Shown here in pieces: positions 1 through 13,578 of a stretch of 64,000 nucleotides of DNA. The stretch comes from CAVQMB01 sp963713445 (GTDB taxonomy: Bacteria; Pseudomonadota; Gammaproteobacteria; Competibacterales; Competibacteraceae), in contig CAVQMB010000017.1 of NCBI GenBank assembly GCA_963713445.1, forward strand, positions 62,001 through 126,000, given 5' to 3'. Below the pieces are notes generated by a model. The model saw only the letters and a list, made by a program, of their open reading frames with translations. It was not told the DNA's origin and made no database searches. Positions within the stretch are counted from its first letter, which is position 1; every line of letters begins with the position of its first letter. The translations under genes were made by a program, and so were the position numbers.

Positions 1-426
1 GACAATATCCGCCAGGGTCTTAACAGCGACCTCGGCTTCAGTCCGGCTGACCGGACCGAGAATATCCGGCGTATCGGCGAAGTGGCCAAATTGTTTGTCG
101 ATGCCGGGTTGATAATGTTGACGGCTTTCATTTCGCCTTATCGCGATCAGCGCCAATGGGTGCGCAATCTGCTGGCGCCCGGGGAATTCATTGAGGTGTT
201 CGTCGACAGCCCATTGGCTGTATGCGAACAGCGCGACCCCAAAGGCTTGTATGAAAAGGCGCGGCGCGGTGAGATCACCGGTTTCACCGGGGTGGACGCA
301 CCCTATGAGGTGCCTTCCTCACCTGAAATTATTATCCGCAGTTCGGAGCATTCGGTGGAGCGATGTGTGAACTATATTATGGCTTTTTTGACGGATAACG
401 GCATTGTCGTGCCGTGCCCGGATTAA
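1..426 (+). CDS. cysC: Adenylylsulfate kinase (CysC domain), 3' part
   Basis: The first 141 codons, open at the left edge, read as the C-terminal two thirds of an APS kinase. This enzyme phosphorylates adenosine 5'-phosphosulfate with ATP to give PAPS in assimilatory sulfate activation in the cytoplasm. The frame opens with DNIRQGLNSDLGFS, the conserved segment after the P-loop, followed by ENIRRIGEVAKLF, the FISPYR substrate-binding stretch, and the lid and C-terminal segment DPKGLYEKARRGEI..FTGVDAPYE. The P-loop lies off the window. It could be a free CysC or the C-terminal half of a CysNC fusion; the missing 5' part decides. Identification is secure at family level. Confidence 0.93.
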   Translation, partial: DNIRQGLNSDLGFSPADRTENIRRIGEVAKLFVDAGLIMLTAFISPYRDQRQWVRNLLAPGEFIEVFVDSPLAVCEQRDPKGLYEKARRGEITGFTGVDAPYEVPSSPEIIIRSSEHSVERCVNYIMAFLTDNGIVVPCPD

Positions 427-548
427 CACTGGCAGCCGGCCCTGCGCAGAGGATGCCGTAATGGTAACGGCAGCTCTGTAGGATATACTGAAACCTTTTG
501 CGCATGACCTGTGGGCAGAATGGATGCTCTGTTGTGGCAGTGGGTCGC

Positions 549-1180
549 ATGAATAAAGCTGTGTCCCTCTGGGTGGGGGATGGTTGGTTCTGGTAGTGGG
601 CATGTTGTTTATGCGCCCGCTCCTGCCAGTCGATGAAACCCGCTATCTGGCAGTGGCCTGGGAAATGTGGTGGCGCCACAGTCAGTTTGTTCCCATGCTC
701 AGTGGTGTTCCTGCCGGTGGCTGCTGTGGCTGTGCTGGCACCGTGGTGGATGGCGGGTTCACGTCCGGCGGTGCGGGGCTGGGGCGTTTTGGTTGTCTGG
801 CGGCTGTTGTTATCGCCGCTGGCATCGCGTTGCTCTGGTTGATGCCGATGGCCTTGCAGGGTGGCTGGCACTATTTCGTCGACATGACCTGGCACCAGGC
901 GACCGGTTACATGGTCAAGTCGTTCTCGCATCAGCGTCCCTGGTGGTGGTATTTGCCACTGGTACCGTTCATGTTGCTGCCATGGACTCTATGGCCGGAG
1001 ACCTGGAAGACGCTGCGGCAGTTGGGCGGCCTGCTGGCCGAACCGCCAGTGAGGTTGTGTTTGGTATGGTCGGTTCCAGCATTCATCATTTTTAGTCTGA
1101 TCAGCGGTAAGCAGCCACATTATTTGCTGCCGCTGTTCCCGGTCTTGGCGCAACCTGCAGCTCATCCGCAAGAATGCCCG
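549..1180 (+). pseudogene. Decayed ArnT-type (PMT family) glycosyltransferase
   Basis: Remnant of an inner-membrane glycosyltransferase of the ArnT / dolichyl-phosphate-mannose transferase type, enzymes that move a sugar from an undecaprenyl lipid onto lipid A or other acceptors. Recognisable pieces are the N-terminal RPLLPVDETRYLAVAWEMW, the loop SHQRPWWWYLPLVPFMLLPW and the late motif ISGKQPHYLLPLFP. They do not form one frame. The start at 549 stops after 15 codons and must shift to join the main frame at 584. After FVPMLSG the frame becomes nonsense until about 800, while another frame carries LPVAAVAVLAPWWM, so roughly 100 or more residues are deleted there. After LPLFP the C-terminal region is lost, just before the rRNA promoter. 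Clearly non-functional. Confidence 0.85.
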
Positions 1181-1214
1181 CTCGCAGCAGAACTGATATA
1201 TTTCGGCGGGCTGC

Positions 1215-1242
1215 TTGACGTGAGCTTCGCAGTGCCTATAAT
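1215..1242 (+). promoter_or_regulatory. rRNA operon promoter (sigma-70 type)
   Basis: TTGACG (1215-1220) and a perfect TATAAT (1237-1242) are separated by 16 bp and followed by a GC-rich discriminator (GCGC), the standard form of a stringently controlled rrn P1 promoter. It lies about 220 bp upstream of the 16S start, a normal leader length. Confidence 0.85.
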
Positions 1243-1360
1243 GCGCACTCTCGTTTGACGCAGGGCGCTAGTTAGCGGCAACGGACGTTGCGACCGCTAA
1301 GGCAGAGCAGAGCATCTTGTTTCACGAACGGGGATACGATAGACTGATGGTCTTTCGCGA

Positions 1361-1371
1361 GTTCTTTAACA
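1361..1371 (+). promoter_or_regulatory. rrn leader boxA antitermination element
   Basis: GTTCTTTAACA in the leader matches the boxA core that loads NusB/NusE for rRNA antitermination. The same element recurs before the 23S gene at 3357-3367, which supports the reading. Confidence 0.75.
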
Positions 1372-1463
1372 GTTAGGTCAGGTTGTTTGTGTGGGTGCTT
1401 GAAGGCACCCGAGATGTTCCTTTGAAAGAAGGCATCGACTCAGAGCTTTTGAAGTATTGATTT

Positions 1464-3003
<1,540 letters not shown>

Positions 3004-3108
3004 ACGAGTGAAGGGGTGTCATTCGAGCACCCACTCAAACAACCTGACTGAACAGCGTGGCGCCACGCTTGCTGGAGAGCGAGGGTGCGCGTGCTGCGCA
3101 CGGACACT

Positions 3109-3185
<77 letters not shown>

Positions 3186-3192
3186 GGTTCGA

Positions 3193-3268
3193 GGGGCTGT
3201 AGCTCAGCTGGGAGAGCATCGGCTTTGCAAGCCGAGGGTCGTCGGTTCGAATCCGATCAGCTCCACCA
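3193..3268 (+). tRNA. tRNA-Ala (anticodon TGC)
   Basis: 76 nt, seven bases after tRNA-Ile. Acceptor arms GGGGCTG/CAGCTCC pair with one G-T wobble, the anticodon loop is TTTGCAA (anticodon TGC), the T-loop is GGTTCGAATCC, and CCA is encoded. The Ile-Ala pair is the classic spacer arrangement. Confidence 0.97.
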
Positions 3269-3356
3269 CTTGACTGGCTGTCAGCGTTCAGCCATCGGCT
3301 TTGGGAGAAGTTTTTGAAAGCCGATCGCTGAGCGTTGAGCGTGAAAGCGCTGACGT

Positions 3357-3367
3357 GTTCTTTAACA
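3357..3367 (+). promoter_or_regulatory. Spacer boxA before 23S
   Basis: GTTCTTTAACA, identical to the leader element, sits about 60 bp upstream of the 23S 5' end, where proteobacterial rRNA operons carry their second boxA. Confidence 0.7.
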
Positions 3368-3373
3368 ATGAGG

Positions 3374-3426
3374 TTGTGAGAGTATGCTGCATCGGGCCAG
3401 TAGCTCCAGACGTTTTGGGGTTATAT

Positions 3427-3433
<7 letters not shown>
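3374..3433 (+). other. Left arm of the pre-23S processing stalk
   Basis: Pairs with 6314-6379 across the whole 23S gene. TTATATGGTCAAG at 3421-3433 is the exact complement of CTTGACCATATAA after the 23S 3' end. Further out, CTCCAGACG..TTGGG and TTGTGAGAGTAT (3374-3385) match CCCAA..CGTTTGGAG and ATACTCTCACAA (6368-6379). This is the long double-stranded stem cleaved by RNase III during 23S maturation. The 7-bp repeat array lies just outside it. Confidence 0.85.
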
Positions 3434-6325
<2,892 letters not shown>

Positions 6326-6420
6326 TAACACCCAAGGCGTTTGGAGATGCGCTCGGTGCAGCAGCAGATACTCTCACAATCTCAGGGGCGTGATCGTCAC
6401 TCCCAGCGGCTTATCCTGTC

Positions 6421-6552
6421 GCTGATAGCTGATAGCTGATAGCTGATAGCTGATAGCTGATAGCTGATAGCTGATAGCTGATAGCTGATAGCTGATAGCT
6501 GATAGCTGAGCCATAGCTGATAGCTGATAGCTGATAGCTGATAGCTGATAGC
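6421..6552. repeat. 7-bp tandem repeat array in the 23S-5S spacer
   Basis: About 18 copies of the heptamer GATAGCT (equivalently AGCTGAT), uninterrupted from 6421 to about 6508. The run is broken once by GAGCCATAGCT and then resumes to 6552. The unit contains the palindrome AGCT. The array lies in the transcribed spacer between the end of the pre-23S stalk and the 5S gene, so every pre-rRNA would carry it. Copies are identical, which implies recent expansion by slippage. Read on the minus strand it yields a spurious serine/tyrosine/glutamine/leucine repeat protein, which is not a gene. Confidence 0.95.
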
Positions 6553-6570
6553 GTCCACCCCCAACCGGTT

Positions 6571-6688
6571 TGCCTGGCGACCATAGCGGGCGGGAACCAC
6601 CTGATCCCATCCCGAACTCAGAAGTGAAACCGTCCAGCGCCGATGATAGTGTGGGGCCTCCCCATGTGAAAGTAGGTCATCGCCAGGC
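6571..6688 (+). rRNA. rrf: 5S ribosomal RNA
   Basis: About 118 nt beginning TGCCTGGCGACCATAGCG and ending CGCCAGGCG, which pair as helix I. The internal CCGAACTCAGAAGTGAAAC block and the GATGATAGTGTGGGG..CCCCATGTGA helix are typical of bacterial 5S. It starts only 18 bp after the heptamer array. Confidence 0.95.
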
Positions 6689-6699
6689 GCTTATCCCCC

Positions 6700-6740
6700 A
6701 GAACCCCCTGCCCTCATAGCGCAGGGGGTTCTTAGTTTGG
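6700..6740 (+). terminator. rRNA operon terminator
   Basis: AGAACCCCCTGC (6700-6711) and GCAGGGGGTTCT (6721-6732) form a perfect 12-bp stem with a 9-nt loop, followed by TAGTTTGG. Position directly after 5S and stem strength fit an intrinsic terminator, though the T tract is short. Confidence 0.85.
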
Positions 6741-6887
6741 CGTCCCACCATACCCCGCCAGTAACCCTCGCACCCGCGCTAAGCCCGCCCGCGACATCGG
6801 CTTCCCATCTACAGGGCGCTATAACCGGCACTTAAAATTGCATATTGACTTGGCCTCTGCTAATTAAACAGGTACAGGGCTGGGGGA

Positions 6888-8099
6888 TTGCGGTTTTCCA
6901 TGGAAGCGTGCCGGTTGGCTCCGTACATCGCTGTTGCGGTCGCGTTGACGACTTACGGTTTGCCGTTGAGTCCGGCGCTCGCTTTTTTCGCCGTTGGCCT
7001 GACGGCTCTTGTTTCGCTGATGCTGGGTCGCCCAATGCGGCATTTTGTGTCCGATCCGGTACTCAACCTACTGATTTTATTTGTTGTTGCGACCATTGTC
7101 AGCGTATGGCTGTCGATTGACCGCTCGGTCAGTGCTCCGGCGATTCTCCCGCTGATTTCGTCGGGCCTGCTTGTTTTGGTGCTGTTGAAGGATTTCCGGC
7201 GAGGTGATCTTCACTGGCTGCAGCGGGCATTCTTGGCGCTATCGCTGGCCATCATCGTTAGTGTGGCGTTGACCGTGGTGGCTGCACCAGGAGAGACGCC
7301 AAGTCAGTGGATGGCACGGGCGAACCTACCCTATCTTGCCGTACCCAACGATCTCTTGATACTGGCCTTGCTCGCACCGCATTCGATTGCACTCGCTTCC
7401 GGCGAAGACCACGTGGTTGTAAGGATGTTTGCGGTCCTAGTCTTGGGTTCCAGTCTCGGTTTGACGATCATTTTCCGCAGTCGGCTTGCCGTTGCGACCA
7501 TCGTGCTGGGGTTGGCTGTCGTATTGCTGGTGTTGCGTACTCGGACCAGATGGCTGCTAGGTGCCGGTGTGCTCGTGGGGCTGGTCTTCGTTGCCGTCGA
7601 TGGTATTGCCGGCGGCTTCGCCCTCACTGGCAAGATTCTGCACGGCACCTGGGATACCAGGTTGCCGTTGTGGTTGGCTGCCTGGCACATGTTCCTGGAT
7701 TCCCCGTTATGGGGGCAGGGGCCTTATGCTTTCAGCGTTCTGGGGCCGTCCTACCTGCATGCTTTGGCGCTGCCGAACTGGGTGGTGACCGATCCACGTT
7801 ATATCCCCTGGCCACATAATCTTTATCTCGAGCTACTCGCCGAGCGTGGCGTGGTCAGCCTGATGGCAGTGCTGGCGTTACTGGCGCTGGTGCTGGTCCG
7901 CATTACACATAGCATGCGGCGTGCCGGTCCGGTGCTGCGTCGACATTTTGCCGCAGTCTTGGGTTTCTTCATTTGCCTAGTGCTGGCCGGCTGTTTTGAA
8001 CTCAGTTTTGATCGTTACTGGCTGGTGACCGTCTTCTTTGTCAATGTGGCTTATGTGCAGATACTGGTCGATAAGGGAGTGAACCAAAATGAAAGATAG
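6888..8099 (+). CDS. O-antigen ligase / Wzy-like polytopic membrane protein
   Basis: About 400 residues with ten or more hydrophobic segments. The family (Wzy_C / WaaL-like) joins or polymerises glycans on undecaprenyl carriers at the periplasmic face of the inner membrane. The large loop around residues 255-310 has the family look: WDTRLPLWLAAWHMFLDSPLWGQGP..WPHNLYLELLAERGVVSL, where the (P)HN..L..L.E.G motif is diagnostic. Start is uncertain: TTG at 6888 or ATG at 6900, neither with an ideal ribosome site. It overlaps the autotransporter start by 11 bp, so the two are probably co-transcribed. Which glycan it handles cannot be read here; the glycan cluster at 28-33 kb is a possible source. 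Confidence 0.8.
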   Translation: MRFSMEACRLAPYIAVAVALTTYGLPLSPALAFFAVGLTALVSLMLGRPMRHFVSDPVLNLLILFVVATIVSVWLSIDRSVSAPAILPLISSGLLVLVLLKDFRRGDLHWLQRAFLALSLAIIVSVALTVVAAPGETPSQWMARANLPYLAVPNDLLILALLAPHSIALASGEDHVVVRMFAVLVLGSSLGLTIIFRSRLAVATIVLGLAVVLLVLRTRTRWLLGAGVLVGLVFVAVDGIAGGFALTGKILHGTWDTRLPLWLAAWHMFLDSPLWGQGPYAFSVLGPSYLHALALPNWVVTDPRYIPWPHNLYLELLAERGVVSLMAVLALLALVLVRITHSMRRAGPVLRRHFAAVLGFFICLVLAGCFELSFDRYWLVTVFFVNVAYVQILVDKGVNQNER

Positions 8100-9697
8100 G
8101 CGATCTTGGCTTTTCCTGGCGGGGGCACTGGCCTGTGTGCTGGGCCCATTCCTGGTGCCGCATTGGGTTCTGGCGGTAGCACAGAATTACGGGCATGTTT
8201 CTACCACCCATGTGGTGGCCGGTAACAGTGTCGTGTTTCAGGCCGAGGCGCCGGCTGACTCCGGTATCCGGTTCAACTGGGATTTCGGTGCCGGCGCCCA
8301 GCCGGGGAGCCTATGCTGGGGCTGGGCCGATCAGCGTGACCTATCAGGAACCCGGTCAGGCTTTGGTGACGCTGACAATCAGTAATCCAGCCGCTGATCA
8401 GGTAGTCCGGGAAACCTTCACCATTGTAATTTTTGCCGACGTCAGCACCACGCCGGGGCAGAAAACCGTTCAGCAGGTCATTTCGGAGATCTGTCCGCAA
8501 GGCGTCGTTGCACAGCAGTTGCAGGATGACTGCGATGCATTTGTTACCGCTGCCAATCGCGGTGATCCCAATGCAACCGTGGCCCTGAGCCAGATTACGC
8601 CTGACATGGCAACCACGCCGGCTAATACCGCGCTCAACAGCATGGCTTTGCAAACCAGCAACATCGCTGCCCGCATGGCTGCGTTGCGTGGAGGTATTGC
8701 TGGGTTCAGCCTGGCCGATCTGCAACTCGACGTCGATGGCAAGCAGTTATCCGGCGCCCAGTTGCGGCAAATGCTGGCCGACATGACGGGAGGCGCCGCC
8801 AGCAACGACAGCGACAGTTTTAGCCGGTTGGGTGGTTTCATCAGCGGGCGCTTCAGTTCCGGCAGCCAGGACCGGACCATCAACGTGGAGGGTTATGGCT
8901 ACCATGCGACCGGTCTTACCGCCGGTGTTGATTACCGGTTCAGCGATCGCCTGATAGCCGGTGGGGCTATTGGTTATGCCAAGGCTGACGCCGGTATCGA
9001 CAGCGGTCGCGGCTCATTGGCCGCAAAAACCTGGAGTCTCACGGTGTTCGGAACCTATTATCAGAGCAATCAATTCTTTGTCGACGGTAGTTTTACCTAT
9101 GCGGACACCAGCTACGATCAGTCGCGCCGGCTCAATTTCGATCTGTCCACACAGGCGCCGGTCGAGCAGACTTTCGCGAGTAGCTTCAGCGGCAAGCAAT
9201 ACGGTGTTACCGTGCGCAGCGGCTATGAAATGCACCGCGGTGCCCTGACATTGGTGCCGGGTGCGCGTCTGCAATACATTAAGACCAATGTTGATGGCTA
9301 TAGTGAGCCGGTCGGTGCGGTTGGTGTTCCCGGATCAGGCTGGGGGGTGGCGATGGATAGCCAGAGCCTGAAATCGTTGACGCTGGCTCTGGGTAGCCGG
9401 GTCAACTATGCAGTCAGTCAGTCCTGGGGCGTGATGCTGCCCTACGCCGGCCTTGAGTGGGTCCACGAGTTTCAGACCAATGGCAACGGCGTCAGCGGCC
9501 ATTTCGTCAATGATCCAACCAATACCACTTTCCTTATTCCGACTGACCAACTGGACCGTAATTATTTTAATCTGCAGCTGGGGGTTTCGACGCAGTTTGC
9601 CAATGGCGCGGCGGGTTTTATCAACTATCAGCGTATCCTGGGCTACAGTGGTTTGAGTCACTATACCGTCAATGCGGGGGTCCGGGTGGAATTCTGA
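8089..9697 (+). CDS. Autotransporter with PKD-like domain and 12-strand type barrel (one frameshift)
   Basis: A secreted surface protein that would insert its own C-terminal barrel in the outer membrane. ATG 8089 follows GGGAG and encodes a signal peptide (LFLAGALACVLGPFLVP). An Ig/PKD-like fold follows (FNWDFGAGA..ISVTYQEPGQALVTLTISNP), then a short helical segment with two cysteines (SEICPQGV..LQDDCDAFV). A beta-barrel from about 8890 ends in the terminal Phe (GVRVEF) typical of autotransporters. The frame breaks at the GGGG run near 8305-8308; removing one G restores QPGAYAGAGPISVTY. The passenger is short, with no protease or esterase motif seen. The break may be a sequencing error or a phase-variable/decayed state. 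Confidence 0.8.
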
Positions 9698-9701
9698 AAT
9701 T

Positions 9702-9739
9702 GCTCCGCCACCGGCTCAGATCTGAGCCGGTGGCGGAGC
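9702..9739. terminator. Perfect 38-bp palindrome between convergent genes
   Basis: GCTCCGCCACCGGCTCAGA (9702-9720) is followed immediately by its exact reverse complement (9721-9739). It sits between the stop of the autotransporter and the stop of metH, so a bidirectional transcription end is the natural role. There is no T tract on either side and no spacer loop, so as RNA the loop would be formed by opened central pairs. Confidence 0.6.
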
Positions 9740-9754
9740 GGTGGCCGTGGCCGC

Positions 9755-12700
9755 TCATTCGTCGGTATCGTAGGCCAGATTGGGTCCGAGCCAGCGCTCA
9801 GCGGTGGACACCGTTGTTCCCTTACGGCGCGCATAATCCTTGACCTGATCCCGGTTGATCTTACCAACCCCGAAATAGCGGGCCTCCGGATGGGCGAAGT
9901 ACCAGCCCGAGACCGCTGCTGTGGGTACCATGGCATATGACTCGGTGAGTTGGATTCCTGCGGTGTGCGCTACATCCAGCAGCTGCCACAGGGCGGCCTT
10001 CTCGGTGTGGTCCGGGCAGGCCGGGTAGCCGGGGGCGGGGCGGATGCCCTGATAGCGCTCGCTGATCAAAGCCTCATTGTCCAGCTTCTCGTCTTGGGCG
10101 TAGCCCCAGAACTCACGACGGACCCGTTCGTGCAGGCGTTCTGCAAACGCTTCCGCCAGACGGTCGGCCAGAGCCTTGAGCATGATGGCACTGTAATCGT
10201 CGTGGGCCTGCTCAAACGCGGCGACCCGTTCGTCGAGGCCGATACCACATGTAACCGCAAAGGCGCCGATGTGGTCCGGTACCCCGGGCGGACCGATGAA
10301 ATCCGCCAGACACCGGTTTGGCTTGCCTTCCGGGCGCTGGCTCTGCTGCCGCAGATGGTGCAGGGTAGCCCGCGGCTGCTGACGGCTGTCGTCGGTGTAG
10401 ACGATGATGTCGTCATCGCCGGCCCGGTTGGCCGGAAACAGGCCAAACACGGCACGAGCGCTCAGCCAGCGCTCGGTTACGATGCGATCCAGCATGGTGA
10501 GAGCATCATCATGGAGCTTGCGGGCTGTACGGCCGACTTTCTCATCGTCGAGGATGCGCGGAAACCTTCCGTGCAATTCCCAGGCGACAAAAAACGGTGT
10601 CCAGTCGATGCATTCGACTATTTCCGCCAGGGGGTAATCCGCCAGCACGGTGATGCCCGGCTGATGCGGGCGAGGCGGTTTGTAGTGCTGCCAGTCAAGC
10701 TCGGGCTTGCGGGCACGGGCTGCGCTGAGTGCCAGCAATGGACTGCGCTCGCGGCGGCTGACGTGTTGTTCACGTTTGCGCTGGTAATCGCTGCGGGTTG
10801 CCTCGAGCAAGTCCTGATGTTCAACGCCGATCAATCGCTGAGCCACGCCGACTGCACGGGAGGCGTCTTTTACGTAAATGACGCCGGCTTGGTACTGTGG
10901 TTCGATCTTCACCGCGGATGTGCATGGCCGACGTGGTGGCGCCACCGATCAGCAGCGGCATGTCAAACCCTTGGCGCTGCATTTCCTTGGCCACGTGCAC
11001 CATTTCATCCAGCGACGGCGTGATCAGGCCCGCTGAGTCCGATCATGGTCGCTTGTTCGTCTGGCGCGCTGTCGCAGGATTTTCTGGGCCGGCACCATGA
11101 CGCCGAGATCGATGACCTCGAAATTGTTGCACTGCAGCACCACACCGACGATGTTCTTGCCGATATCGTGCACGTCGCCTTTGACCGTCGCCATCACGAT
11201 CTTGCCGTTGGACGTCGCCCGTCGCGCTCTTTTCCGCCTCAATATACGGGGTCAGATGCGCCACGGCCTTCTTCATGACCCGCGCGATCTTGACCACCTG
11301 TGGCAGGAACATCTTGCCGGCGCCGAACAGATCGCCAACCACATTCATGCCATCCATCAACGGGCCCTCGATGACATCCAGTGGCGCGGTGCGCAGCCTG
11401 CGCGCGGGCTTCTTCGGTGTCCGTCTCAATATAGTCGTTGATGCCTTTGACCAGAGCGTGTTCCAGTCGCTTGTGACGGGCCACTCGCGCCAGGTCAGGT
11501 CTTCCTGCTTTCGCCTTCGGCCGTTCGCCACGATAGCGTTCGGCGATCTCAGCAGCCGTTCAGTAGCCTCCGGACGGCGATTGAGAACAACGTCCTCCAC
11601 CCGCTCCCGCAGTTCGGCGGGTATCTCTTCATAGATGGCCAGCTGACCCGCATTGACGATAGCCATGTCGAGACCCGCGCGAATGGCGTGGTAGAGGAAT
11701 ACCGAGTGCATCGCCTCGCGCTTACGGCCTCATTGCCGCGAAACGAAAACGAAACGTTGCTCAGGCCGCCACTGGTCAGCGCATAGGGCAGTTCGGACTT
11801 GATGGCGCCGATAGCGTCGATGAAGTCCACCGCGTAATGATTGTGGTCGTCAATCCCGGTAGCGATGGCGAAAATGTTGGGGTCGAAGATAATGTCTTCA
11901 GGGGGGAAGCCCACTTTTTCGGTGAGGATCTGATAGCAGCGTTGGCAGATGGCCAGCCGTCGTTCCAGCGAATCGGCCTGCCCTTGTTCATCAAACGCCA
12001 TGACCACCACGGCGGCGCCGTATTGGCGCACCAACCGCGCCTGAGCCGTGAACTTCTCCTCGCCTTCCTTCAGGCTGATTGAATTCACCACCGGTTTGCC
12101 CTGCACGCACTGCAATCCGGATTCGATCACTTCCCATTTGCTTGAGTCGATCATGACCGGTACCCGCGCAATGTCCGGCTCGGCGGCGATCAGGTTGAGA
12201 AATGTCACCATCGCGGCACTCGAGTCCAGCATGCCCTCGTCCATATTGACATCTATCAACTGGGCGCCGCTGGCAACCTGCTGTCGCGCCACCTCGAGCG
12301 CGGTGTCATAGTCACCATCCTTGATCAGGCGTTTAAAACGGGCCGACCCGGTGACGTTCGTGCGTTCGCCGACATTGACGAACAGGGACTCCGGACCGAT
12401 CGTGCAGGGCTCCAGTCCGGCCAGGCGGCATGCCCGCGTCGGTTGCGCTGGCTGGCGCGGCTTGATCTCATGAATGGCGTCGGCAATCGCCCGGATATGT
12501 TCAGGAGTGGTGCCGCAGCAGCCGCCCACAATATTGACGAACCCGGCCTGGGCCCAGTCGCCGATTTCGGCCGCCATGGTGTCCGGGTCGAGATCGTAGC
12601 CACCCATGGCATTGGGCAGGCCGGCATTGGGATGCGCAGAAACCGGGAACTCGCTGATGCGGGCCAGTTCTTCGACGTAGGGGCGCAGCTCGAAAGGACC

Positions 12701-13448
12701 CAAAGCACAGTTCAGTCCGATACAAAGCGGATTGGCGTGGCGTAGCGAATTGTAAAACGCCTCGGTGGTCTGACCTGTCAACGTGCGTCCGGACGCATCG
12801 GTGATGGTACCGGAAATCATTGTCGGAATCGTGATGCCAGCTTCGGCCTGGTACTGCTGCACGGCGAACAGCGCGGCCTTGGCGTTTAAGGTGTCGAACA
12901 CCGTTTCCACCAATAGTAGATCGACACCGCCTGTCAACCAAGCCGCCAATGGCTTCGCGGTAGGCCCTCACCAGCTGGGCGAAAGTGATGTTGCGATAGC
13001 CGGCATTGTTGACGTCGGGTGAGATCGACGCTGTGCGGTTGGTCGGTCCCAGTACGCCGGCGACGAAGCGCGGCCGGCCGTCACAACCAGCCGCGGAATC
13101 AGCCGCCTGTCGCGCGAGTGTCGCGGCAGCCCGGTTGATCTCGATCACCTGGTCGGCCATCTGGTAGTCGGCCATGGCAATAGTGGTGGCATTGAACGTA
13201 TTGGTTTCAATGATGTCCGCGCCGGCTTTTAGATAGGCATCATGAATTTCACGGACAAGTGCCGGCTGACTTAGCACCAGCAGGTCATTGTTGCCTCGCA
13301 GATCGCAGGGCCAGTCCCGGAACCGTTTGCCGCGATAATCAGCCTCGGCTAGCCGGTAGGATTGGATCATCGTGCCCATCCCGCCGTCGAGCAGGGCGAT
13401 GCGCTGACCCAACAGCTGACGCAGCAGGTTTATGCGTTCATTGGACAT
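9755..13448 (-). pseudogene. metH: Cobalamin-dependent methionine synthase, multiply frameshifted
   Basis: All four MetH modules are present in order, but in at least nine frame segments. The homocysteine domain (13448 down to about 12480) has CIGLNCALG and the zinc-binding GGCCGTTP. The pterin domain has NVGERTNVTGSARF. The B12 domain carries DVHDIG, whose His is the lower cobalt ligand. The activation domain ends at 9755 (NLAYDTDE). Breaks, all single- or two-base, lie near 12949 (extra G), 11731 (two extra), 11551 (missing base), 11400, 11222 (extra G), 11065, 11034 (extra C) and 10920 (extra T). Each segment is otherwise well conserved, so decay is recent or the region is badly sequenced. 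The intact enzyme methylates homocysteine with methyl-tetrahydrofolate. Start ATG 13448 opens MSNERINLLRQLL. Confidence 0.85.
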
Positions 13449-13501
13449 AATCGGGGAAATATTTGCTGATGATGAGCAGCATTGTCATTACAATGAGTAC
13501 T

Positions 13502-13514
13502 TGAGACAAGTTCA
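13502..13514. promoter_or_regulatory. MetR-box-like site (near consensus)
   Basis: TGAGACAAGTTCA differs by one base from the MetR consensus TGAA-N5-TTCA. It lies 54 bp upstream of the metH start, in the metH-metR divergent spacer. Confidence 0.5.
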
Positions 13515-13532
13515 TTGAATTAACATATAAGA

Positions 13533-13545
13533 TGAATAATTTTCA
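13533..13545. promoter_or_regulatory. MetR box (exact consensus)
   Basis: TGAATAATTTTCA is an exact TGAA-N5-TTCA, the recognition sequence known for the homocysteine-responsive LysR regulator MetR. It sits 34 bp upstream of the metR GTG and 19 bp from the near-consensus copy, as expected for autoregulation of metR and control of metH. Confidence 0.65.
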
Positions 13546-13578
13546 TATTGGATAAAATTGCATCAGACAGGAATCATC

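Noticed and set aside
6421..6552. CRISPR array
   Set aside because: Units are 7 bp in direct tandem, with no spacers.
6374..6610. Minus-strand ORF with a serine/tyrosine/glutamine/leucine/alanine/isoleucine repeat
   Set aside because: It is only the translation of the GATAGCT array in the rRNA spacer, with no start signal or independent support.
6741..6887. Promoter for the O-antigen-ligase-like gene (TTGACT at 6845)
   Set aside because: No -10 box at a suitable distance; too weak to list.
13449..13578. Cobalamin riboswitch upstream of metH
   Set aside because: The spacer is short and AT-rich with MetR boxes, and no B12-box sequence is present.
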